From contig VGHA01000002.1 of the NCBI GenBank assembly GCA_016868375.1, forward strand, positions 1-64,000: a stretch of 64,000 nucleotides of DNA. The letters run 5' to 3'. Position numbers and translations under genes: made by a program. Shown in pieces: positions 17,601 through 26,500 of this stretch. The notes below the pieces were generated by a model, which was not told the DNA's origin, did not search any database, and was given only the letters and a program-made list of their open reading frames with translations. The stretch's first letter is position 1, and every line of letters begins with the position of its first letter. The stretch is from Betaproteobacteria bacterium. Lineage in GTDB: Bacteria > Pseudomonadota > Gammaproteobacteria > Burkholderiales > Burkholderiaceae_E.

Positions 17601-18750
17601 CGCTCGCCTGGGCGCCGGGCGGAATTTGGCGCTGCTGAAGAGCGAGTTCGGCGACCGCGCCCAGGGCGCCTTCCGACAGGCGTTATCGGCGTTGGGCTTG
17701 AGCGCTTCCGGGCAGGGACCCGCCGAGAGCCCAGGCAAGACGACGCCCGGGCCCGCCGGACAGGCCGCCAGGCTTGGGCGAGGTACACCGGGGCCTCAGG
17801 GCGCCGGCGGCTCAGGCTCTGAACGTGGCGCGGCCACGGACGCGCCGCCCGACGCGAGGCACCCCGCCGTGCCGTCGCTACCGCTTGCGGGCGAACGACA
17901 TACCGATTGGCGCTTTGGCGCGCTACCCGAGATCCTCGAACTCGAACAGCGGATTGACGGGCGCCGCCAGACGCTGATTGGCTATCCCGCGCTGGTCGAT
18001 CGCAGCGATTCCGTTGAGCTTGCGGTGTTCGATGACGCCGATGAGGCCGCACGCGAGCATCGGCGCGGCCTGATTCGCCTCTTTCGGATTGCGCTCCGCG
18101 AGCCCCTGCGATTTTTCGAGCGGAATATCGGCGATTTTCAGAAGATGTCGCTGCAGTTTGCGAGTTTCGGAAGCGCAGAGGATCTCAAAAACGATCTGGT
18201 GTCGGCCCTCATCGTGCGGGCATGCCTTGCCGAGCCGCTACCGGCCGACGAAGCGGGCTTTCGGGCTCGCCTGGAGACGTCGCGGCCCCGCCTCACGCTC
18301 ATTGGCCAGGAACTGGCGCGTGTCACGGCGGAGGTGCTGGCAGAGCATTCAGCGCTGGTGCGAAAGCTTACGCAGGCGCGGGCCTGGCCGTCAGCGTCTG
18401 ACGACGTTCAGAGTCAGCTGGCCGGGCTTTTCCTCAAGCGGTTCATCGTGCAGACGCCGTGGGAGCAGCTGCGGCATTTGCCGCGCTACCTGCGGGCGGC
18501 TGCGATGCGTCTCGATAAGCTGCGTGAAGATCCCGCTCGCGATGCCAGGCTCATGGCCGAGATATCGCCGCTTCTGCTGAACTTTCGGCGTGCAGTGTCG
18601 CAGCGCAAAGGGGCGGCTGATGCCCGCCTCGAAGAGTTCCGATGGATGATCGAGGAACTCAGGGTGTCAATGTTCGCGCAGACGCTTCGTACACCCATGC
18701 CGGTTTCAGTGAAGCGGCTGCAGAAAGCCTGGGAAGCGATTCGCGAGTAG
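14686..18750 (+). CDS. hrpA: ATP-dependent RNA helicase HrpA
   Basis: This 1354-residue DEAH-box helicase has Walker A GETGSGKTTQLPK at about 72-84, DEAHER at about 170 and SAT at about 203. The helicase C-terminal core ends with QRAGRCGRVADG, and HA2, OB-fold and long C-terminal HrpA-specific regions follow. A Gly/Pro/Ala-rich linker at roughly 1005-1070 separates two conserved C-terminal parts. HrpA acts on RNA; in E. coli it is implicated in mRNA processing and rescue of stalled ribosomes. Length is close to the usual 1300 residues. It is transcribed away from argA and may have a leaderless mRNA. Confidence 0.95.
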   Translation: MKPTARPPGPVAASPAVQAAERPVTRASPKPPPPAAVRVPLPSLNFPEALPVSAHADVIAQAIRESPVVIVCGETGSGKTTQLPKICALAGRGQAGLIGHTQPRRIAATSVAARIAEELGSPLGTHVGYKIRFGERFSPGATIKLMTDGVLLAETQSDPRLRQYDTIIVDEAHERSLNIDFLLGYLKRLLEGPRRHDLRVVITSATIDAQRFAAHFAMGGRPAPVIEVSGRLYPVEIRYQGFDDAHRDDDDETDLPSRIDEAIETLWREAPGDALVFLPGEREIRDVADHLRRLCAREQASRSHSPWARGPVEILPLYSRLAAADQQRIFSGSTGRRVVLATNVAETSLTVPGIRYVIDSGVARVKRYRYRGKVEQLQVEPVSQAAANQRAGRCGRVADGVCIRLFDEADFLGRPRFTDPEVLRSSLAAVILRMKALRLEDIEAFPFLDPPPRRAIADGLALLAELGAIDVHHALTPIGQRLSRLPVDPRIGRMLLEAAERRCLREVLVIASALSVQDPRERPMEAQQAADQAHRRFADEHSDFASLLKVWDYWHGEQRERESNRKLAQKLEREFLSVRRLREWADVHSQLVEAVRENNWAVNTEPAPPESVHRALLAGLLGNLGTRAPDEATYAGTHQVRFAIHPSSSVLKKAPRWVMAAEIVDTARTYARTVARIDPLWVEQAAGHLIQRSHSDPAWSKQSGQAFELERGMIYGLVLYSQRRVPLAPRNPALARELLIREGLVGDGIDAKLPFLLHNRRLIAEIEKLEQKIRRPDLLVDDQFLFDWYDARLPERVTSLQRLEQWLGKASPVEAKALMLSREQLMRREETGVASDAFPRQLLMRGASFELDYRFDPGADDDGVTVRVPVVLLNQVDPVRCEWLVSGMLRDKVQALVKSLPPKIRRVAVPIPDYAEAFVHRMGERVGESPLAQAILMDLAETFSVRAQLTDFRIESVPAHLFMRFVVTDAHGARLGAGRNLALLKSEFGDRAQGAFRQALSALGLSASGQGPAESPGKTTPGPAGQAARLGRGTPGPQGAGGSGSERGAATDAPPDARHPAVPSLPLAGERHTDWRFGALPEILELEQRIDGRRQTLIGYPALVDRSDSVELAVFDDADEAAREHRRGLIRLFRIALREPLRFFERNIGDFQKMSLQFASFGSAEDLKNDLVSALIVRACLAEPLPADEAGFRARLETSRPRLTLIGQELARVTAEVLAEHSALVRKLTQARAWPSASDDVQSQLAGLFLKRFIVQTPWEQLRHLPRYLRAAAMRLDKLREDPARDARLMAEISPLLLNFRRAVSQRKGAADARLEEFRWMIEELRVSMFAQTLRTPMPVSVKRLQKAWEAIRE

Positions 18751-18761
18751 TCGCCTGCTAC

Positions 18762-19706
18762 CTACCGAAGCCCGGTGGCCCAGATGATGGTGGTCACCGT
18801 GACCACCGCTATCAGCGTTCCGCTCAGGATTGCCGCGCTGATTGCCGGAGTGGGCAGCCCGTAGCGTTGCGCGATGATGAAGGTGTTGCTGGCGGCGGGT
18901 AGGGCGGCGCAGACCACGCCTGCGGCAGCCACCGTGGGGTCGAGCGGCCAGATCAGCATCATCATCAGCGCCGCGACCGTTGGTGTCAGCACCAGTTTGA
19001 TGGCCACCAGGGTGCTGATTTCCTGGTTGAAGCGAAAGGGCCTGCCGCCCAGCGCGGCTCCGATCGCAAACAGCGCGCAGGGACCTGCCGCGTTGGCGAG
19101 CATTCGGGTGAAGGTGTCGGCCGCTTGTGGCAATGAGAATCCGGCCGCAGAAAATACCAGCCCCACGAAGATCGACCCGAGCAGGGGCGACACCAGCACA
19201 CTGCGCGCGGCCGTGACAATCGATCCCATCAATCCGACGCGGCGGTCGCGCTGCAACTCCAGGATCAGGATGGTGAGCGCAATCAGCACAATGTTGTCGG
19301 TGATGACGGCCAGGGTGACAGTGGGCAGCAGGTGATCGCCCAGCTGTCCGAGCAGCGCGAGGCCAAGGTAGCCGACATTGCCATGCGAGGCGCCCAGTGC
19401 GAACGAGGCGGACTCGGACACCGAGCGACTGGGTTGTCCCAGGGCGGTGCGTCGGGCGATCAGGTAGGCGAGCCCAAAGGACGTCAGGCCCGCCACAGCG
19501 ATACCCGCTGCCAGGCCGGGCTCAAACAGCTCTTCAAGCGGGCGCAGCGCCACGACGCGGAACAGCATCGACGGCAGCGCGAACCAGTACACGAAGGCGT
19601 TGATGCCGTCGATCGCCCCGGCGGGCAGCATGGCGCGGGCGGCGGCGACGTAGCCGCACAACACCAGCGCAAAAACCGGAGCCGTGACATTGAGAACATC
19701 AAGCAT
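18762..19706 (-). CDS. AEC-family permease (auxin efflux carrier/malonate transporter type)
   Basis: The 314-residue product has about ten hydrophobic segments in the two-repeat layout of the AEC family. It starts with LNVTAPVFALVLCGYVAAAR, contains GASHGNVGYLGLALLGQLGD and ends with SNTFIIAQRYGLPTPAISAAILSGT shortly before the C-terminus. Bacterial members are proposed to export or import dicarboxylates such as malonate; the substrate here is unknown. ATG 19706 (MLDVLNVTAP) gives a normal first helix, whereas longer starts add a hydrophilic Arg-rich tail. It is convergent with hrpA, 11 bp apart. Confidence 0.85.
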   Translation of the reverse strand: MLDVLNVTAPVFALVLCGYVAAARAMLPAGAIDGINAFVYWFALPSMLFRVVALRPLEELFEPGLAAGIAVAGLTSFGLAYLIARRTALGQPSRSVSESASFALGASHGNVGYLGLALLGQLGDHLLPTVTLAVITDNIVLIALTILILELQRDRRVGLMGSIVTAARSVLVSPLLGSIFVGLVFSAAGFSLPQAADTFTRMLANAAGPCALFAIGAALGGRPFRFNQEISTLVAIKLVLTPTVAALMMMLIWPLDPTVAAAGVVCAALPAASNTFIIAQRYGLPTPAISAAILSGTLIAVVTVTTIIWATGLR

Positions 19707-19771
19707 CAGGCTGCCGAGTGTAGCGGTTTGCGGCACAATTGCTGTTCCATCCATTTTTTGTCGAAGCAGCA

Positions 19772-20800
19772 ATGTCGTATTGCAGCAGCAGCGCTCGCCG
19801 TCGTTTCGTTCAACACGCAGCGGGCGCATCGGCCGCTGCCGCCGGGCTCTTGCCGCTGGGCGCCCGGTCCAGCAGCCCGTCCACCGCGGCACGCCCGCCG
19901 GAGTGGGTCTATGTGCTCAACTCCCGCGACGCGTCGGTGTCTCTTATCGACAAGGCCGCGCGGACCGAGTCGCGGCGAATCACCGTCGGCAAAGAGCCAC
20001 ACCATCTGTATCCCACACCCGATGGCCGCTCGCTGATTGTTGGCAACGCCATGAGCGACGACCTGGTGTTTTTCGACCCGGTCACAGCCAACATCCAGCG
20101 ACGTATTCCGTCGATCGACGACCCGTATCAGCTTGGCTTTTCACCTGATACGCGCTGGTTTGTCACCGCGGCGCTCAGGCTGGATCGGGTTGATATCTAC
20201 CGTTACGAACGCGGCGAGTTGAAACTCGAAAAACGCCTGTCAATCCCGAAGGCGCCCAGCCATATCTGGTTCTCCGCTGACAGCAGCATGGTGTTTGCAA
20301 CGCTGCAGGACAGCAATGAGATCGTCGCAATCAGCCTGCAAAAGCTTGAGCCGGTCTGGAAGCTTCGCACGGGCAAGCAGCCTGCCGGAATCGTCATCAC
20401 ACCCGATGATCGTCATCTGCTGGTAGGCGTCATGGGCGAAAATTTCGTCGATGTCATTGATTGGCGTGCGCAGAAGAGCATCCGGAGGATCGTTACCGGG
20501 CGCGGCGCCCACAACCTTCGCGGGCTGGGCGATCAGCGACACGTGTTTGTCACGAATCGAGTTGACAATTCGGTCAGTTGCATTGACATGCGCACGTTCC
20601 AGGTGGTCAGCAGCTTCCCCGTACCGGGTGGCCCCGACTGCATGGAAATCACCTCTGACCGAAAAACCATGTGGATCACCAACCGCTTTGCCAGGCAGGT
20701 ATCGCTGGTCGATCTCGCCGATGGCCGCATCATCCACACCATCGGTGTCGGGCGCTCGCCGCATGGCATCTTCTTCACTGATCGTGCGCCGCTGATCTGA
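19772..20800 (+). CDS. Exported YVTN-type beta-propeller protein
   Basis: The product of about 342 residues begins with a twin-arginine-like export signal (ARRRFVQ then an Ala-rich hydrophobic stretch, ending near LGARSS). It continues as repeated four-strand blades of the YVTN/NHL lactonase-like type. Blades are marked by VYVLNSRDASVSLID, LIVGNAMSDDLVFFD, HLLVGVMGENFVDVID, VFVTNRVDNSVSCID and MWITNRFARQVSLVD, so about seven blades are likely. Such proteins are periplasmic or surface binding platforms; no catalytic residues are evident. It is followed after 14 bp by a polysaccharide-deacetylase gene, suggesting one transcript. Confidence 0.8.
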   Translation: MSYCSSSARRRFVQHAAGASAAAAGLLPLGARSSSPSTAARPPEWVYVLNSRDASVSLIDKAARTESRRITVGKEPHHLYPTPDGRSLIVGNAMSDDLVFFDPVTANIQRRIPSIDDPYQLGFSPDTRWFVTAALRLDRVDIYRYERGELKLEKRLSIPKAPSHIWFSADSSMVFATLQDSNEIVAISLQKLEPVWKLRTGKQPAGIVITPDDRHLLVGVMGENFVDVIDWRAQKSIRRIVTGRGAHNLRGLGDQRHVFVTNRVDNSVSCIDMRTFQVVSSFPVPGGPDCMEITSDRKTMWITNRFARQVSLVDLADGRIIHTIGVGRSPHGIFFTDRAPLI

Positions 20801-20814
20801 CGCGCGAGCGCACG

Positions 20815-21636
20815 GTGCCGCTTCGCCCAACCACCCGTCGCAGGCTCTGTGTGATGGCCGCCGCAGCCTGGGTGGCTGCCGCGCCCGCCCGCGCCGCCGC
20901 GCCCGGCGCGGTCGATCCGGGTGCCAGTTACACGTGTAAAGGCTGGCTGTATCTCACTTTGGATACCGGCAGCATGCGCGACGCCGAACTGATTGCCGAC
21001 ATCTTGAAACGTCACCAGGTCAGGGCCACGTTTTTCCTCGCCAGCGAGAAAACCGTTCGGGGTGACCACTCCCTGGATCTTTCGTGGACACCGTATTGGC
21101 GGGCCAGGGCGGCCGAAGGGCACCGCTTCGGCAGCCATACCTTTGATCATGTGTATCTGCGGGAGGGGCGTGCCGGACAAACGCCCCAGGGGGCCTTTGT
21201 TGCGCGGCCACAGTTCGGCGAGTCGGCGGGCAAGGATCAGGTCTGGAATTCGGCGGATCTGTGTCGCGAGTTGAAACGCGTCGAGCATCGGTTCCGCGAC
21301 ATGACGGGGCAGGGCCTGGAGCCGCTCTGGCGGGCTCCCGGTGGTCGAGCCCCAGCCGTCGCCATGGATGCCGCTTTGGGGTGCGGGTTTCGGCATGTAC
21401 ACTGGGCAGATGCTGGGTTTCTGGGCGACGAGCTGCCCTCGGATAAGTTTCCGAACGACAAGTTGCTGGCCCAGGCGCTGTCGCGACTCCGAAGCGGCGA
21501 TATTCTGATGGCGCATCTGGGCATCTGGTCTCGTAAAGACCCGTTTGCGCCGATGCTCGATCCGCTGATCGCCGGTCTGCGGAAAAAGCAGTTCTGTTTT
21601 GCCACGCTCGATCATCATCCCGACTACCGACGTTAA
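20815..21636 (+). CDS. Polysaccharide-deacetylase-family protein with an altered metal motif
   Basis: The 273-residue exported protein starts at GTG 20815 and has a signal peptide (LCVMAAAAWVAAAPARA). The NodB-like fold is shown by ATFFLASEKT, the metal motif His108/His112 in GSHTFDH, RAPGGRAPA with the catalytic-site Arg, and ILMAHLG with the final His. Motif 1 reads LDTGSM (Asp50-Thr51) where classical deacetylases read DD, so one metal-binding Asp is replaced by Thr. Members remove acetyl groups from envelope glycans, but with this change the activity is uncertain. It sits in a tight run with the beta-propeller and sterol-desaturase genes. Confidence 0.8.
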   Translation: MPLRPTTRRRLCVMAAAAWVAAAPARAAAPGAVDPGASYTCKGWLYLTLDTGSMRDAELIADILKRHQVRATFFLASEKTVRGDHSLDLSWTPYWRARAAEGHRFGSHTFDHVYLREGRAGQTPQGAFVARPQFGESAGKDQVWNSADLCRELKRVEHRFRDMTGQGLEPLWRAPGGRAPAVAMDAALGCGFRHVHWADAGFLGDELPSDKFPNDKLLAQALSRLRSGDILMAHLGIWSRKDPFAPMLDPLIAGLRKKQFCFATLDHHPDYRR

Positions 21637-21642
21637 AACGCC

Positions 21643-22587
21643 ATGCTCGATTCACTGATTCACGCCTTTGTTGCCACGCAAACCTGGATTCACGAGACGC
21701 TTCTGCAGCCTGTCATGTTCACGCTTGGCCTGATGCATCTGAGCGAAATGGCCTTTGATGCGCTCGAATGGATTCTGATTGGTCTGATCGAAGTGGTGGG
21801 CATGGTGGTTGTGTTGGGCCTGCTCGAGCGGTGGATGCCTGCTGAACCTTCGGCCGGGCGAAAAGAATGGCGGGTCGATGTGGTGTACGCGATGCTCAGG
21901 CGGGTCGGCGTTGTGCCGCTGTTGGCGTTTGCGCTCTTTACGCCCCTGGTTGACGCGATTGAGGCGCAGCTTCGCTTCGCGGGCATTTCGCGACTTCCGC
22001 TTGATTCGGCTCTGCCGGGCATCACCGATGTTCCCTGGGTCAGTTTTCTGATCTACCTGGTGGTGTTTGATTTCGTCGATTACTGGCTGCATCGCGCGCA
22101 GCACCGCTGGCCCTGGTGGTGGGAACTGCACGCGGTTCACCATAGCCAGCGGCAGATGACCTTCTGGACCGAAGACCGTAACCATCTGATCGACGATCTG
22201 CTGCGTGATGGTCTGATGGCGCTGCTCGCGGTGGCCATTGGCGTTGCGCCCGGCCAGTTCATCGGCATCGTGGTGGTGTCGCGCCTCCTGCAAAGCGTTC
22301 AGCATGCGAATCTGCGCTGGCGCTATGGTCGCCTGGGCGAGCAGCTGCTTGTCAGTCCCAGTTTCCATCGGCTCCATCATGCAGTTGACTTTGGCCATGA
22401 CGGTCCCGCGCGTGGATGCAACTTTGCCGTGCTGTTTCCGGTCTGGGATCGCCTGTTCGGCACCCTGAACAACCGGCCTGGCTTTGTACCCACCGGAATT
22501 CGCGATCAGGTCGAAGGGCGCGACTACGGCAAAGGTTTTTTCCGCCAGCACTGGCTGGCCATCAGTCGGATCTTCGGGCGCGCCTGA
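21643..22587 (+). CDS. Sterol desaturase/fatty acid hydroxylase-family membrane protein
   Basis: The 314-residue integral membrane protein has the histidine-box pattern of the di-iron fatty acid hydroxylase superfamily: HRAQHR, HAVHHS and HRLHHAVD. Several hydrophobic helices precede and surround the boxes. These enzymes hydroxylate or desaturate lipids or carotenoids using oxygen, with active sites facing the cytoplasm. The start ATG lies six bases after the deacetylase stop, so the two are almost certainly co-transcribed. The substrate is unknown; bacteria of this group lack sterols, so a membrane lipid is more plausible. Confidence 0.88.
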   Translation: MLDSLIHAFVATQTWIHETLLQPVMFTLGLMHLSEMAFDALEWILIGLIEVVGMVVVLGLLERWMPAEPSAGRKEWRVDVVYAMLRRVGVVPLLAFALFTPLVDAIEAQLRFAGISRLPLDSALPGITDVPWVSFLIYLVVFDFVDYWLHRAQHRWPWWWELHAVHHSQRQMTFWTEDRNHLIDDLLRDGLMALLAVAIGVAPGQFIGIVVVSRLLQSVQHANLRWRYGRLGEQLLVSPSFHRLHHAVDFGHDGPARGCNFAVLFPVWDRLFGTLNNRPGFVPTGIRDQVEGRDYGKGFFRQHWLAISRIFGRA

Positions 22588-22665
22588 GCGCTGATCCGAT
22601 TCACAGCGCAGCCGCGGCACGACTCGGGTCCGAAACGTCGCCGACCTGCGCGCAGGAGTTCATGG

Positions 22666-23448
22666 ATGGCGTTGGGTCTGATCATCATCGGTGACGAAAT
22701 TCTGTCGGGCAAGCGGCAGGACAAACACTTTGCCAAGGTTCTTGAGCTGACCTCCGCACGCGGTATGGAGCTTGCCTGGGTGCGCTATCTTGGTGATGAG
22801 CGTGCCCGGATCGTTCATGCGCTGCGTGATTCTTTTGCCAGCGGTGACACCGTGCTGTCGTGTGGCGGCATTGGTGCGACCCCGGACGACCACACACGAC
22901 AGGCAGCGGCCGAGGCGCTTGACGTTCCGCTTGCGCTGCATCCGGAAGCCGCCGACCTGATTCGGCAGCGTGCGGCCGAGATGGCGCGCGAGGGCAAAGC
23001 GTCGGCCAACCCCGACGCGCCCGAGAATCGGCAGCGACTCAAGATGGGCGAGTTTCCTGAAGGCGCTCGCATCATTCCGAATCCCTACAACCGCATTCCC
23101 GGATTCGCTATCCGCCGGCACTACTTTGTGCCAGGTTTTCCTGTGATGGCCTGGCCCATGATCGAGGCCCTGCTGGACGGCGAACTGATCGGCGAGCGCC
23201 CCGGGGCTGCGCGAGTCGAGCGTTCATTTCTGGTGTATGAGCTGGCCGAGTCAACCGTGACGCCGCTGATGGAGGCGCTCGAGCGGGAACTGCCCGGTGT
23301 ACGAACGTTCAGTCTGCCGTCGGTGGGCGAGGACGGTAGCCGCCGTCACATCGAGCTGGGCGTCAAGGGCGAGGCGGCGGTGGTCGATGATGCGCTTCAG
23401 CGCTTGCGGCGCGGCGCGCTTACGCTCGGAGGCCAGCTTGGCCCTTGA
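22666..23448 (+). CDS. Molybdopterin-binding (CinA N-terminal/MoaB-like) domain protein
   Basis: The 260-residue cytoplasmic protein begins with LIIIGDEILSGKRQDKH and has LSCGGIGATPDDHTRQAAAEAL and FVPGFPVMAWPMIEALL. These are the signatures of the MoCF-biosynthesis/CinA N-terminal domain. The C-terminal nicotinamide-nucleotide deamidase domain of full CinA is absent, so this is the short form often annotated as a competence/damage-inducible homologue. The start ATG 22666 follows AGGAG closely. Its function is not established. It follows the sterol-desaturase gene by 78 bp on the same strand. Confidence 0.88.
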   Translation: MALGLIIIGDEILSGKRQDKHFAKVLELTSARGMELAWVRYLGDERARIVHALRDSFASGDTVLSCGGIGATPDDHTRQAAAEALDVPLALHPEAADLIRQRAAEMAREGKASANPDAPENRQRLKMGEFPEGARIIPNPYNRIPGFAIRRHYFVPGFPVMAWPMIEALLDGELIGERPGAARVERSFLVYELAESTVTPLMEALERELPGVRTFSLPSVGEDGSRRHIELGVKGEAAVVDDALQRLRRGALTLGGQLGP

Positions 23449-23547
23449 GCGCAGAACCTCAGCGGGCTGACCGCGACACGATCGACATCCGGCAAGCACG
23501 GTCGCCGTGACAGCCTCATAATTGCCCGGAAACAACGGAGAACGCCG

Positions 23548-26500
23548 ATGAACATGCCGGCCGAGGCGATGCTGCGCGACGTGCAGCTCGATGACAAGTA
23601 CACCGCAGACCAGGGTCAGGTTTACATGACCGGTACCCAGGCGCTGGTGAGGCTGCCGCTGATGCAGCGGCGTCGCGACCTGGCTGCGGGTTTGAATACG
23701 GGGGGCTACATCAGCGGCTATCGGGGATCGCCGATTGGTGCCTACGACCAGGCGTTGTGGCGCGCCAAAAAGCATCTTGATGAGCATCACGTGCGCTTTG
23801 TTCCTGGGCTCAATGAAGATCTGGCGGCCACCGCAATCTGGGGAACGCAGCAGCTGCATTTCTTTCCGGGTGCGCAGTACGACGGCGTGTTTTCAATCTG
23901 GTACGGGAAAGGGCCGGGCGTTGATCGAACCGGCGATGCCTTCCGCCACGCGAATCAGGCGGGCAGCGCCGTCAACGGTGGGGTGATCGCAATTGGTGGC
24001 GACGACCACGGCGCCAAGTCGTCCACGGTGGCCGCTCAAACCGATCATATTTTTATCGCGGTTTCGATGCCGGTGCTGGCGCCGGCCACGGTCCAGGACT
24101 ACATCGATCTGGGACTGCACGCCTTTGCGCTGTCGCGGTTCTCTGGCTGCTGGGTCGGTTTCAAGGCGGTCACCGATACGCTTGAAACCGCGGGTATTGT
24201 TGACGTGTCGTCTGACCGGCTCAACATTGTGCTGCCGCAGGATGTTCCGATGCCTCCGGGGGGGCTTAACGCCCGCTGGCCCGAAGAGCCTTTCCTGAAG
24301 CTCGAAGAGCGGCTGGTTCGATGGAAGCTGCCAGCAGTGCGCGCCTACGCGCGGGCCAACCGGCTTGATCGCAACAGCCTGGGTCGGCCGGATGGGGCGC
24401 CCGCACGGCTGGGCATTCTGTCCACCGGCAAAGCCTATCTCGACACGATGCAGGCGCTGGTTGAACTGGGCATTGATGACGCCACCGCGCGCCATATCGG
24501 CTTGCGGGTGTATCGGGTGGCCATGCCCTGGCCGCTTGAGCCCGAGAGCGCGCGCGAGTTCTGTGCCGGCTGCGAGGAAGTGTTGGTCATCGAGGAGAAG
24601 CGCTCGATCATCGAATCGCAGTTGAAAGAAATTCTTTATGGACTCGAGCAGCGTCCGCTTGTCACGGGCAAGCGCGACGAGCGTGACGCACCGCTGGTGC
24701 CGGAGGCGGGCGAACTGTCCCCCGCGATCCTGGCCCGAATTATCGCAGCCCGGCTACGGCGTCATACGGGTCGCCTGTCTGATGCGTTTGGTGAGTCCGA
24801 TACCGAGATCGAGTCCCGCATGGCTCGGCGCCTTGAGGAGTTCGAGTCGCGCGAACGCGGAATGTCCAAGCTCGCAGTGCCGATCGAGCGCATTCCGTAT
24901 TTCTGCTCGGGTTGCCCGCACAACACATCGACACGGGTGCCAGAAGGGTCTCGCGCCAACGCAGGCATTGGGTGCCACTACATGGCGCAGTGGATGGACC
25001 GCTCCACGGCAAGCTTTACGCAGATGGGCGGCGAGGGTATGACCTGGGTGGGGCAGGCGCCGTTTTCCGCCACACCTCATGTGTTCCAGAACATCGGCGA
25101 CGGCACATATTTCCATTCCGGCTCGCTCGCCATCCGCCATGCGATCGCCACCAACACGCCGATCACCTACAAGATTCTTTTCAACGATGCGGTAGCGATG
25201 ACCGGCGGTCAGCGCCACGATGGATCCCTGACCCCCGACCGCATCGTCGCGCAAGTGTTGGCCGAGGGCGTCACCCGGGTGGTGGTGGTCACCGATGAAC
25301 CCGAAAAATACCCAGCGGGATATTTCCCCGCGTCGGTGCCGGTTCACCACCGCGACGACCTCGACCGCGTTCAGCGTGAGCTGCGCGAGTTTCGCGGCGT
25401 GTCGGTGCTGGTCTACGACCAGACCTGTGCTGCGGAAAAGCGCCGTCGTCGCAAGCGTGGTGCTTTCCCCGACCCGGACAAGCGCGCCTTCATCAATGAG
25501 GCCGTCTGCGAGGGCTGCGGCGATTGCGGCGTCAAGTCCAATTGCGTGTCGATCGAGCCGGTGGAAACCGAGTTTGGCCGAAAGCGCGCAATCAACCAAT
25601 CGTCGTGTAACAAAGACTTTTCGTGCGTGAACGGCTTCTGCCCAAGCTTTGTCACGCTCGAAGGCGCCAAGCCCAAACGCGGGCGGGCCAGTCAGGTTGC
25701 GCCGGATGCCGCGCAGGTTGCGCTGCCTGGGGTCACGCTGCCCGATATCCAGGGCGCATGGTCGCTGCTGGTCACCGGCATCGGCGGAACCGGCGTGGTC
25801 ACGATCGGGCAGATTCTCGGTATGGCCGCGCACCTGGAGGGCAAGGGCGTCACGGTGCTCGACATGGCCGGCCTTGCGCAAAAAAATGGCGCGGTCATGA
25901 GCTTCGTGCGCATCGGGGCCGACCAGCAGGCGCTTCATGCCCCGCGAATCGGTCTGGCTTCGGCCGATGCAGTCATCGGCTGCGATGTCGTTGTCACCGC
26001 CGGGCGCGAGGCAATGCAGCGGGTGTTGTCGGGGCGTACGCGTGTCGCAGTCAATGTGGCCAGTACACCCACCGCCGATTTCACCCGAAATGCCGACTGG
26101 AGCTTCCCACTCAATCGCATGGAGCAGACCATTGCCGATGCAGTGGGCGAATCCAATGCATCGTTCGTCGATGCAACCCGCCTCGCCACCGGCCTGTTGG
26201 GCGACGCCATCACCGCGAATCTGTTCATGCTGGGCTATGCCTGGCAGCTGGGGATGATTCCCTTGTCGGCGCGTGCCATCGAACGTGCCATTGAACTGAA
26301 CGAAGTCTCGGTGGGCACCAATCTGGCGGCGTTCCTGTGGGGGCGGCGGGCGGCGGTGGATCCGGCGCAGGTTGAGCAACTGGCTGCTCCGCCAAAGACG
26401 TTACCGCCGTCCAGAATGCTGTCCGCCACGCTTGATGAACTGATCGCTCGTCGCGTGGATTTTCTCGCCGACTACCAGAATGACGTATGGGCGGCGCGCT

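Noticed and set aside
24754..26379. 541-codon open frame on the minus strand across the oxidoreductase gene
   Set aside because: Shadow of a strongly conserved coding frame in GC-rich DNA, with no domain signatures or ribosome-binding site.
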